A stretch of 64,000 nucleotides of DNA. Origin: Candidatus Methylophosphatis roskildensis (GTDB lineage: Bacteria > Pseudomonadota > Gammaproteobacteria > Burkholderiales > Rhodocyclaceae). Location of the stretch: NCBI GenBank assembly GCA_016708905.1, contig JADJEV010000003.1:1-64000 (forward strand), read 5' to 3'. This document shows, in pieces, positions 1-8,306 of this stretch; the first letter of the stretch is position 1, and every line of letters starts with the position of its first letter. Under the pieces are notes generated by a model. The model made no database searches, was not told the DNA's origin, and saw only the letters and a list, made by a program, of their open reading frames with translations. Made by a program: the position numbers and the translations under genes.

Positions 1-302
1 TGGATGCGGTTGTCGAGTGCCAGTTGCGCCACCGTCGGCATCCGGCCCCAGTGGCCCGCCACCACCCGGCGCAGCAAGCCTTCGTGGCCCAGGTGATTGA
101 GCCCCAGGGTTTTGCCGTCGCCCTGGCCGGCGGCGGCGAACAACGTCAGGTCCTTTGGGCTGCCGGTGTCGAGGAAGCGGCGCTCCAGCGCTGACAGCAA
201 AGCCTCGGCAAAGCCGGTCTGGACGAACCCGGTGCTGGCCAGGGTATCGCCGTCCCGGATCAGGGCGATTGCTTCGGCGGCAGTAACGATCTTGCTACGC
301 AT
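1..302 (-). CDS. Acyl-CoA:acetate/3-ketoacid CoA-transferase, N-terminal part (cut by window edge)
   Basis: The minus strand reads from an ATG at 302 to the window edge, about 100 residues with no stop. It begins MRSKIVTAAEAIALIRDGDT and continues with a glycine-rich TGFVQTGFAEALL stretch and LTLFAAAGQGDG, which is the N-terminal Rossmann-like pattern of the CoA-transferase family I alpha half (propionate CoA-transferase/YdiF type). Such enzymes move CoA between short-chain acyl-CoAs and acetate. The catalytic glutamate lies in the C-terminal half, outside the window, so activity cannot be judged. The exact substrate is unknown. Confidence 0.7.
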   Translation of the reverse strand, partial: MRSKIVTAAEAIALIRDGDTLASTGFVQTGFAEALLSALERRFLDTGSPKDLTLFAAAGQGDGKTLGLNHLGHEGLLRRVVAGHWGRMPTVAQLALDNRI

Positions 303-552
303 AGTGGTTTCCTTCCGCTTATTCTTGACGTCCCGCCGAAGGACCGACGGACGACACCATCATCGTCGTGGTACCTGCAGGGTCACCCCACCTCGGCCCT
401 ACAGAGCTTACCTGCTCGACCGATCGAGTTTGGATTCTTCCGCTCTCGATTTCGAACAAGATCTGTTCGACAAATTCATGCGGCTTCCAGTAGCTGTATG
501 ACATCGCGAATCGAGACGTCAGCCCTGTGGACTGCGGCTTCGCGCTTGCTTG

Positions 553-777
553 TCAGTTGATGGTTTGAATTGGGGGGTGAATCAGGCTGTTGGCAAGCGG
601 GCCACGCAGGCGCTGGTGGAAGAGCACGAATAGCAACGCGACTTTGACGCCCTTGTCGGTGGAGCGGTAGGCGTATCGGGTGCCGTCGCGGCAATATGCG
701 ATCTGGCTGATGACGTAGAAGCGGCGCAGGCTGATGCGCCCGCGCTCTTTGCCCGAAAACTGAGCGGTCGGGAACAA
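553..777 (-). pseudogene. Remnant of a winged-helix-like protein (C-terminal piece)
   Basis: A 74-codon minus-strand frame ends in a run reading RDGTRYAYRSTDKGVKVALL then FVLFHQRLRGPLANSL. This resembles the wing and C-terminal tail of small winged-helix proteins that end in a DGKRYAY-LTDKG-KVALLF-LFH-RL-GPLANS pattern and are often found beside mobile elements. The N-terminal helix-turn-helix is not recognisable upstream, so I take it for a truncated remnant. The family assignment is from memory and weak. Confidence 0.35.
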
Positions 778-1224
778 AAGTAACAGACTAGTCCAGCCAC
801 ATGGCTTACAGATGATTACTGCTGTATCCGTCGTGCCTGACGGTTCCGGGGCAGCTGCAATTTTCTGTTCCGGAAGCGGGCGAAGCGGAGTCGGGTTCCC
901 GCGCAGGGGCGAACGGGCCGCCTGCCGGCTTCTGCTGCAAAACCGCTATGTGAGCCTGGACGAGGGCTGTCAGGATCGCGAGCTGACCCTGGCTGAGCTG
1001 TGGAACCGGATCCTGTGCGAGGCCGGCTTGCCGGACGGTGATCCGCCGTCGTTTGCCCCCTTCGCCTGACACGCTGAAGCAGCGGGTTCGGGCTGTCCTT
1101 CAGGCGCCCGGGGGCGTTTGCGATAGCGCTCCAGAAAACGTTTCGAGGGTGTCCATGGCCTCGAACAGATCGTCCTGGAGGGGCAGGAACACGACTCGTC
1201 GATTGTCCGAATGTGTTAAGGGTA
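778..1224. other. Non-coding or heavily decayed stretch
   Basis: Short frames on both strands overlap here but none has a convincing start, ribosome binding site or recognisable domain. A minus-strand frame around 1110-1230 reads plausibly (VVFLPLQDDLFEAMDTLETF) but is only about 35 codons before a stop. I take the stretch for the residue of a lost gene and cannot name it. Confidence 0.4.
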
Positions 1225-1255
1225 GTTCGTCGACAATCGTTGTTCGTCGACAATC
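1225..1255. repeat. Tandem 14-bp direct repeat upstream of the aldo/keto reductase
   Basis: The sequence gttcgtcgacaatc occurs at 1225-1238 and again at 1242-1255, 17 bp apart. A related half-site in inverted orientation, gattgtc, lies at 1201-1207. Repeated sites spaced by about 1.5 helical turns just upstream of a gene suggest a regulator binding region, but no regulator is encoded nearby. Confidence 0.4.
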
Positions 1256-1317
1256 CTTCCCGCCGTTGTGGATTGCTGTGGGTGTGGAAGATGCTCGTCA
1301 GAAGCAAGGAGAACACC

Positions 1318-2280
1318 ATGCGGTACCGACTGCTCGGCGCAAGCGACCTGAAGGTCTCCGAGATTGCTCTTGGGCCATGGCTGACCTACGGAGGCGGGGT
1401 GGAAAAGGCGCGAGCGATCGACTGCATCCGCACGGCCCTCGATCTGGGCATCAACCTCTTCGACACAGCGAACGTCTACGGCCGGGGTGCCGCGGAGACC
1501 TTACTCGGCGAGGCGCTGGCGGACGTTCCCCGTGTCTCCTATGTGCTGGCGACCAAGCTCTTCTTTCCCATGACCCAGTCCGACCGGGGTCTGTAGCGGG
1601 CACAGGTGTTCAAACAGCTGGATGCCTCGCTGCAGCGGCTGCGGACCGATCACATCGACCTCTACCAGTGCCACCGCTACGACCCTTCGACGCCGCTCGA
1701 CGAGACCATGGAAGCGCTGACCGAAGTCGTGCGCCAGGGCAAGGTGCGCTATCTCGGCTTCAGCGAATGGCCCGTCGACAAGATTCAGGCCGCACTGGCC
1801 TTGCCAGGCGTCGCGCGTTTCGTTTCGAGCCAGCCGCAGTACTCGATGCTGCGGCGGGCGCCCGAACAGGCGGTCATTCCGCTGTGTCGGGACAACGGGA
1901 TCTCGCAGATCGTCTGGTCGCCGCTGGCGCAAGGCGTGCTCACAGGCAAGTATCTGCCGGGCAGTGTGCCGCCGCCCGATTCGCGCGCTGCGAGTGAGGC
2001 CATGGGCGGGTTCTTTCCAAGCGAGTGGCTGCAGGCGCCGATGCTTGATGCGGTCCAACAGCTAAGCGCGGTGGCTGAAGACGCCGACATGACGGTTGCG
2101 CAACTTGCCCTGGCGTGGGTGCTGCGGGAGCCGAACGTGGCCTCGGCCATTGTCGGTGCCACCCGGCCAGAGCAGATACGGGAGAATGCCGCCGCCTCCG
2201 GCAAGACGCTCGATCCGCAAACGTTGCGCCGCATCGAAGAGGTTCTTGCTCCCGCTCTGGAGCAGCCGCGTCCGGGCTGA
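1318..2280 (+). pseudogene. Aldo/keto reductase interrupted by an in-frame amber codon
   Basis: The frame starts at ATG 1318 behind an AAGGAG site (MRYRLLGASDLKVSEIALG) and runs to 2280 as an NADP-dependent aldo/keto reductase of about 320 residues. It has the FDTANVYGRGAAE catalytic aspartate/tyrosine region, HIDLYQCHR, and the C-terminal SAIVGATRPEQI cofactor loop. A TAG at 1594-1596 interrupts it between DRGL and RAQVFKQLD. Relatives commonly have serine there (DRGLSR), so a single TCG-to-TAG change explains it. Sequence before and after the stop is otherwise well preserved, so the lesion is recent, or it is a read error or a readthrough codon. Confidence 0.85.
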
Positions 2281-2341
2281 TCGGCTAAGGACCGAAGGGG
2301 CGGCTATGACGGCAAGCCGAGCGAGAGTACCGGGGCAGGAC

Positions 2342-2347
2342 TATAAT
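2342..2347 (+). promoter_or_regulatory. Possible -10 element upstream of the phasin gene
   Basis: A perfect TATAAT lies 121 bp before the phasin start. The region 17 bp further upstream does not match the -35 consensus well, so this is only a candidate promoter for the PHA-associated gene. Confidence 0.3.
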
Positions 2348-2467
2348 GGCATACAGGAAGCATTTGACCGCCACATCAAAGCGGATTTGCATGCCGAAAC
2401 CCTTTGATTCTTAGGGTCGCCAGACACGGACTGGCATCCGTAGTCCAAGTCACAAGGAGCAACCACC

Positions 2468-2884
2468 ATGGCAAACCAAACAACCTCGCTCATGGACATG
2501 AGCAAGATCATGGAGCAATTCAAACTGCCGGGTGTCGATATGTCCGCTCTCGTCGAAGCCCGCCGGAAGGACATCGAGGCACTGATGCAGGTCAACAACA
2601 TCGCCCTTGAGAGTCTCCAGACGCTGGCGCAGAAGCAGGCCGAGATCCTGAAGGCTTCGATGGAAGCGCTGCAATCGACGACACAGAAGATGGCCGGCAA
2701 GCCGACGGAGGGTGCCGCCCATGAGGGTCAACTGGTGCAGCAGACCTTGGAAAAAGCGTTCGAATACATGCGTGAGCTTGCCGATCTGACGCGCAAATCC
2801 CAAGCGGACGCGCTTGCCGTGATCAACAAGCGCGTCGCGCAGAATGTCGAAGAATTGAAGCGCCTGGTGCAATCGAAGCGCTAG
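2468..2884 (+). CDS. Phasin family protein
   Basis: This 138-residue protein is built almost entirely of amphipathic helix, with the Phasin_2 pattern: short leader, MEQFKLPGVDMSALVEARRKDIEAL, then ALESLQTLAQKQAEILKAS and a C-terminal LTRKSQADALAVINKR. Phasins coat polyhydroxyalkanoate granules and limit granule size. Length and motif order match the betaproteobacterial family. The start at 2468 follows an AAGGAG site with good spacing. It is the one clearly intact gene within the decayed left part of the window and implies that the host stores PHA. No PHA synthase is in view. Confidence 0.9.
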   Translation: MANQTTSLMDMSKIMEQFKLPGVDMSALVEARRKDIEALMQVNNIALESLQTLAQKQAEILKASMEALQSTTQKMAGKPTEGAAHEGQLVQQTLEKAFEYMRELADLTRKSQADALAVINKRVAQNVEELKRLVQSKR

Positions 2885-3395
2885 GCGCTTCGTTGCACCT
2901 GCAGATAGCGGGTCCAAGCCATGCGCATGGCTTTCCTCCCAGCCGTCACGCTGCGCGGACCGATGCGCATGCCCAGGGCTGTCGAGAAACCCGCCATCTT
3001 CCTCGATGTCCCGGTAGGCGGCGCGACGAGCCGCCGCATGGCGTCCACGTCGGCAGCATGCTTGACGAATTTCACGAACACCAGTATCTGATTGCCAATT
3101 CGGGTCTGCTCATCGGCCCCTCTCGGTGTCACGGGCCCCGAGCGTGAGGGCGCACGGATAGCCCTGTCGGCACAAGTGGTCAATTCCGAGTCGGCGCCAA
3201 CAGCAGGCGAACTGGCTGCTGGATCCGAGTGCGAGACTCGCAATTGCGGTGACCCAACAGGATCGGACGGCGTAGCTTCGCTTAGGCAGGGGCCTGCGGC
3301 AGTTGAGGACGGGTCGATATTGATGCGTTATTTTTTTGCGCCGTGATACTTCGTTTCGGTCCCATCCGTCCTGAGACGTGCGCACCGGAGCCCGA
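2885..3395. other. Intergenic stretch without a supported gene
   Basis: The stretch has several overlapping short frames on both strands (up to about 120 codons on the minus strand) with no ribosome binding site or recognisable domain. I see no terminator with a T tract after the phasin gene. Confidence 0.4.
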
Positions 3396-4158
3396 ATGAC
3401 GCGCCGCCGTGTCCGAGGTACTCGGCCGCGCAATGGCCGGCGCCGAACCGCGCTTCGGGCATTGCTGGCTTCGCCGCACGCGGTGCGGTTCGCCATTGGC
3501 GTGGTCGCACTTGTCGTGTTTGGGCGGGCGCCAACTGGGTCTATCAGGTGTTGCGCAAACCGACCGAGTTGCTCTTCCCGGTGAGCCGCGCGCTGGCCAA
3601 GACGCCCTCACAAACGTGGAAGGAATATGCACCGCTGTTTCGAACCCACGCAACCGCCGTCATCACGCCGGACTTTTTGGCCGCGCTCGCCCAGATCGAG
3701 GTGCGGGCAACCCGCTGGCACGAACCTACTGGCGCTGGAATCCGACGTGGCATCCCTTCGAGCTCTACCGCCCCGCTTCCAGCGCGCTCGGCATGTACCA
3801 GATAACTGACGGGACGTTCGCCCAGACGAGACGCGGCTGCCGGTACGATTCAGCTGTTCCCGACGATGAGTCCATGGGCATGCCGGGAACCTGTTGGGTC
3901 GACAGCCTGTATAGCCGGGTCGTGCCGAGCCACGCCATCGCGCTGACCTCGGCAGAGTTGGATCGCGGGGTCGCGCGAACACTCAAACGACAGCGGATCG
4001 TCGCCACGCTCCAGCAGAAACAGGATCTTGCCGCCGTCATCCACCTGTGCGGCGCCGGGGCGGGCGAAGCCTACGCCCGGCGCTATCTCCGATTGCTGCC
4101 CGGACAGCGCTGCGGCGATCACGACGTACGCGCGTATCTCGGCGGGTCAATGCCATGA
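3396..4158 (+). pseudogene. Lytic transglycosylase (SLT domain) with two frameshifts
   Basis: Three successive frames together give one protein. From ATG 3396 an N-terminal membrane anchor (HAVRFAIGVVALVVFG) runs to about 3525. A second frame carries NWVYQVLRKPTELLFPVSRA through TPDFLAALAQIE to about 3697. A third frame carries AGNPLARTYWRWNP, YRPASSALGMYQITDGTF and the remaining SLT lysozyme-like domain to 4158. The catalytic glutamate is expected in the ALAQIE motif, right at the second break. Each junction is repaired by adding one base, both in G-rich runs. The family cleaves peptidoglycan glycan strands. As written, no full product can be made. Confidence 0.8.
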
Positions 4159-4285
4159 AGCGCCTGTTTGCCCGGCTCGCGAACACAGCTTGAGCGGCTG
4201 ACGCTCGTGCCGAACACCCGCCGCTCGGGGCGCAGCGGACAGTTTGTCACTGGCAGGTCTTTTGCGTCAATCGGGTCAATCGATT
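4159..4285. other. Spacer ending in the left target duplication of the next insertion sequence
   Basis: No gene is visible. The last eight bases, AATCGATT at 4278-4285, recur at 5892-5899 on the far side of the insertion sequence and are best read as its target-site duplication. This octamer is itself palindromic. Confidence 0.5.
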
Positions 4286-5891
4286 GGGTGTAGGTCTACC
4301 GTTGATAATAAAATCAATGGCTTATGAGTATGCCGATAGTGTGTCCAGACGAAATTGGTCTGGCATGGGTGGAGGTGGGCCAACCTCGTGATAGAAGGCG
4401 GTTGGAGTTGCGAGAAACAACCACCGGAGGCTGGCCCATGGAAAGTGTAGCGAAAGTTGGCGCGCTCAAGGAAAAGGCGCGTGTCGGCGGCAAGGCGCTG
4501 GAGAGCCTATTGTGTTTATCGAGGCGCGCAGGCGCTGCGCAAGTGACCATGGAGAAGGGTTCGAAGCGTTCGAGCGCGAAGTGCACCGGCGCTTTGCCGA
4601 AGCCGAGCGCGAGTTTGTCGGCGAAGAGCTGGCGCGGCTGGACGTGACGCTCCCGGTGCTGAGGATCGAGGGGGTGCTCCACCGACGGGTGGTCAGCGGC
4701 TACGGCGAATACATGACGGTGGCCGGACCGGTGAAGGTGCTGCGCCACCGTTACCGTGCGGCGGGCACCAACGGGCAGAGCGAATGCCCGCTGGAGTTGC
4801 GTGCCGGGATCGTCGAGGGGTTCTTCACCCCGCTGGCCGCGCGGATGGGCTTGTGGGTGGTCACCCATCTGACGCCGGCCGAAGGCGAGCAGTTGTTTGG
4901 CGAGTTGGGCGGCATGCACCCCTCACGCAGCAGCCTGGACCGACTGCCCAAGGCGATTGACGCGAAGTGGGAACAATATCGTATGCATTGGGAGAGCCAG
5001 TTGCGCGAGCAGGCGCCGCCCCTCGCCCAGGCCGCCGTGCTTGCGGTCTCGCTGGACGGGGTGATGGCGCCGATGAAAGACGGGCAGCGCGAGGACAAAC
5101 GCGAACAAAGCCGACAGCAGGGCAAGCCCACCAAGGGGCCAGCGGGATTTCGCGAAGTGGGCTGCGGCACGCTGAGCCACTATGACGGGGCCGGCGAGCG
5201 GCTGCGCACGGTGCGTCATGCGCGCATGCCCGAGCCGAAGAAGTGCACACTCAAACGCCAATTGGTGGCAGAAGTCGAACATGCGCTCAAGCACCAACCG
5301 CAACTACGACTGGTCAAGGTGGCCGATGGGGCGCGCGACAACTGGGAGTTTCTCGCCAAGGAACTGCCCCCAGGCGAGGAAGTGGTGGACTTCTACCACG
5401 CCGCGGAACATCTGCGGCGGGCCTTCGGTCATGTCTATGGTGAAACGTCGCCTAAGGCGCAGGCCCGCTTCAAGGAATACCGCCATCTGCTGCTCAAGGC
5501 CGAGGACGGGGTGGGCAGGGTGATCCGCACGCTCGCCTACCATCACAGCCGCAAGCGCCGTTGCAAGGCGCTCAAGCAGGAACTGGCGTACTTCCGGCGC
5601 AACCGCGCACGCATGGACTATGCGCGACTGCGTGCCGAGAATCTGCCGATCGGCTCGGGCGTGGTGGAGGCGGCCTGCAAGACGCTGGTGACCCAGCGCA
5701 TGAAACGCTCGGGGGCAACGCTGGAGCATCGACGGCGGGCAGGCGATCCTCACCTTCCGTGCGCTGGCGCAAAGCGAGCGCTTCGATGCCGCGTGGCAGC
5801 TCGTCTCGGCTCAATACCGGCGCGAGATTCACTTCCCCGAAAACGTCGTGCCGCTTCCGACTCGCCGGGCATCAGTATGAGAGTTACACCC
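4286..5891 (+). mobile_element. ISKra4-type insertion sequence
   Basis: The element of about 1.6 kb is bounded by GGGTGTA at 4286 and its inverted copy TACACCC ending at 5891. The flanking AATCGATT direct repeats (4278-4285 and 5892-5899) fit an 8-bp target duplication. Because that octamer is a palindrome, the exact ends could instead extend outward to give a longer inverted repeat, CAATCGATTGGGTGTA. It carries one transposase reading with two frame breaks, so it is probably no longer self-mobile. Confidence 0.75.
4438..5880 (+). pseudogene. ISKra4-family transposase, frameshifted
   Basis: Translation begins at ATG 4438 (MESVAKVGALKEKARVGGKA) and shifts by -1 near 4505-4515 into the main frame, beginning IEARRRCASDHGEGFEAFER. 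Acidic catalytic candidates follow in AVLAVSLDGVMAP, VKVADGARDNW and GSGVVEAACKTLV, the pattern of the ISKra4 group. Near 5725 the frame shifts again and the true C-terminus (GGQAILTFRALAQSERFDAA through NVVPLPTRRASV) ends at TGA 5878-5880. The first shift might be programmed, as in some members of this group. The second looks like decay. Confidence 0.8.
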
Positions 5892-5899
5892 AATCGATT

Positions 5900-6435
5900 G
5901 GTTGGACCAAACCTGGTTGCTCAGGCCCATACCTGTCTCGGTATTGATCGCCGCGTGAGGGGGCTGTTGCAGTCCAAGGCAATCGTTACCGCTTGAAATC
6001 GCCGAAGCCGCGGCGCGCGAGGTCTGCCTTCACTTGCGCGCGGCTGCGCTCATAGACGAAGTTCACGCCCCATGGCATTGCCGACATACGCTGCGCCGTT
6101 GCGCGTCGGCGTGGTTGCAGCGCACGTTGTGGATACCCTCGCCGAGCACGATCTGAATCATGTCGAGGCCCTTGTTCAGGACGACGACCGGAGGGTGGCC
6201 GCTGCTGGTCCCGGGCACCCCGATTTTTCATCGTTCATGTGCCGATCCGCAGATGGGCGCGGGGGCGCCGGTAGGCGGGGGGGCGGTTGATGACCGGGGG
6301 CGGCCGGCGGGGATCCGCCGGCGCTCGCGTTGGGTCATCGAGCCGGCTCCGATGGGTTCCGACAGGGGGGGGCCCCAATTTTGCACGCCACCGCCGCGGG
6401 GGTCGCGCCTCGCCGCTCGCAGCCTTGTCCAACGT
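5900..6435. other. Inter-element spacer, no supported gene
   Basis: A minus-strand frame ending at 5986 closes with WGVNFVYERSRAQVKADLAR and may be the tail of a lost gene, but nothing upstream supports it. From 6250 to 6400 the sequence is very G-rich (several runs of seven or more G) and shows no coding signal. Confidence 0.4.
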
Positions 6436-6485
6436 GGTATGAGCCTGAAGGGGGCGTGTATTTCCACCGAGGTATGAGCCTGAAG
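6436..6485. repeat. Tandemly duplicated left terminal repeat
   Basis: The 15-mer ggtatgagcctgaag occurs at 6436-6450 and again at 6471-6485. Its inverted copy, cttcaggctcatacc, lies once at 8040-8054. The outer copy is followed by GG, as in the right end, so the element may truly start at 6436 with a duplicated internal end, or an earlier copy of the same element left its end behind. Confidence 0.65.
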
Positions 6486-6540
6486 TCAGGGGATTGAAGC
6501 GAAGAGGCGCGGGTTGATCATCCCGAGGATGGTGATCAAC

Positions 6541-7798
6541 ATGAACGAAACGGAGCTTCGCACGATCGAGCAGATCGAGCAGTTTCTCAGCGCCAGCGCG
6601 TCGATCGAGTTCTTGGCGGTTGGCGACGATAGCGAGCGATATGAGCACATCAGTCTTGTGCTCAAACGCTTTGATTATCCGGGACGCAGCAAGCGGGATC
6701 GAGGGGTGTTGCGGCGTTACCTGCAGCACACCAGCGGCTACAGCCGGGCGCAAGTCACACGACTGGTGAGCCGATGGCAGCGCAACCGCTTGGCCGAGAT
6801 TCCCTTGGCCAAGCGGTATCGGGCGCCGGTCGGCGTTCGCGCGCAAATACACTGCCGCTGATATTGCGTTACTCGTCGAAATGGATAAAGCCCATGAGGA
6901 CGTCTGCGGGCCGGCCGTCGTGCATCTCCTACGGCGAGCCTTCCGAGAGTACGGCGATCCGCGCTATGAGCGCCTGGCGACGCTCTGCGCCTCGCATCTG
7001 TACAACCTGCGCAAGAGCGCGGGCTATCAGGCGCAACGCACGCATTTCACCCAGACCCGTCCGGTGTGCAACGCCATCGGGGTGCGCAAGGCGCCGGCTC
7101 CCGATGGCCGTGCCGGCTTTGTGCGTGTCGATACCGTTCATCAAGGCGATCAGGACGGCGCCAAGGGCGTGTATCACATCACCTGCGTCGATGCGGTGAG
7201 CCAGTGGCAGGTCCAGGCCTGTGTGCAGGGCATCAGCGAGGCCTTTCTGTTGCCGGTGCTGGCGTTGATCCTGGCACAGTTCCCGTTCGTGGTGCTCGGC
7301 TTTCACTCCGACAACGGCTCGGAGTTCATCAACCATCAGGTGGCCAAACTACTGGAGAAATTGCGCATCGAGCAAACCAAATCACGCTCGCGCCACAGTA
7401 ACGACAACGCCCTGGCCGAGAGCAAGAATGCCAGCGTGGTACGCAAGCACATGGGCTACGCGCATATTCCGCAACACTTTGCCCTGCGGATCAATGCGTT
7501 CTATCAGGAAACGTTCAACCCGTGGCTCAATCTGCACCGCCCCTGCCTGTTTTCAACAGCGGTCGTCGGCCCCAAGGGAAAACTCATCAAGCGCTACAAG
7601 CTCGCAGATGTGAAAACGCCTCTGGAATGTTTGGCAATGTTATGCGCGAGCCAATTGGTCCAACTCAAGGCAGACGTTACGCTGCCACTCCTGCAGGCAC
7701 TGGCGCGTTCGCAAACCGATCTGGCTGCGACCAAGGCGATGCAACAAGCCAAGCACGACCTGTTCGTCAGCTTCGAAAAACCCAAGCGCCGGGCCTGA
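6541..7798 (+). pseudogene. rve-domain transposase with one frameshift
   Basis: The N-terminal frame from ATG 6541 is helical and DNA-binding in character (VLRRYLQHTSGYSRAQVTRL). Near 6825 it slips into a second frame that reads ARKYTAADIALLVEMDKAHE and continues to 7798. The catalytic core is complete: RVDTVHQGD, FHSDNGSEFIN and NALAESKNASV give the D-D-E triad. Only the frame break near 6825 prevents a full-length product of about 420 residues. The break could be a programmed shift, but I see no obvious slippery heptamer. Confidence 0.75.
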
Positions 7799-8147
7799 CC
7801 CTGTCGCCAGCGCAAACCCTGCCGCGCTTCGCTTGCCCAGACAGCCCAAGTGCTCCGCAATCCACCTGCCGCAAGCCCTGCGGGCGGCCTTCAAGACCGG
7901 CATAAATATGCCTCGAAAACCAAAACCAACCCCCTTGCGGCTTCGCCGCTTCGGCCCATTTACCGCCTCAACCCCATATCCCTTTACACTGCCGCTTTGA
8001 CCCATCAACCCGCCTCTCAACGTCACTGATCTCCTCTCCCTTCAGGCTCATACCTGAATTGGAAAACACTCTCGCATGCCATCAGGCCGAGAGTGTGATA
8101 CACGATTCCCGACGTTCGGATGCAGCCTGTGGGAGGCGAATTGTTAA

Positions 8148-8306
8148 TCAAGCGGCAGTCGGTGTCGCGAACAGCCCGCGACGGTGTTGCTTCCACCCGT
8201 AGGAAGCGAGCTTGGCGGGCGAGGGCGAGGGCGCGCCCGGACGTTTCGCCGGCGTGGTCCCGTCGAGGGATCGATGAACGCGGTGCGCGTTGTAGTACGC
8301 CTTGAA
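8148..8306 (-). pseudogene. C-terminal fragment of an integrase-core transposase, split by the IS1380 element
   Basis: The minus strand encodes KAYYNAHRVHRSLDGTTPAK and ends SYGWKQHRRGLFATPTAA at the stop 8148-8150. This is the typical C-terminus of an IS3-like rve transposase. Its upstream part continues beyond the inserted element at 10055-10118 (REYLDRAFFWNGLDLARKLD). Joining the two across a single TTGAA copy restores one continuous frame, which confirms that the insertion interrupted this gene. Confidence 0.75.

Larger units (their letters stand above)
6436..8054 (+). mobile_element. Integrase-type (DDE/rve) insertion sequence
   Basis: The element of about 1.6 kb is bounded by the inverted pair ggtatgagcctgaag (6436 or 6471) and cttcaggctcatacc (8040-8054). 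It holds one rve-domain transposase reading and a tail of about 240 non-coding bases before the right end. I could not find a convincing target duplication outside the ends. It resembles IS481-like elements, but the family is not certain. Confidence 0.65.

Noticed and set aside
319..504. Minus-strand 61-codon frame upstream of the CoA-transferase
   Set aside because: Internal sequence duplication only (VSSVGP twice); no start signal or domain.
806..1072. Minus-strand 88-codon frame with LSQGQLAILTALVQAHIAVL as a possible insertion-sequence accessory gene
   Set aside because: No ribosome binding site, no partner transposase nearby, and no clear family match.
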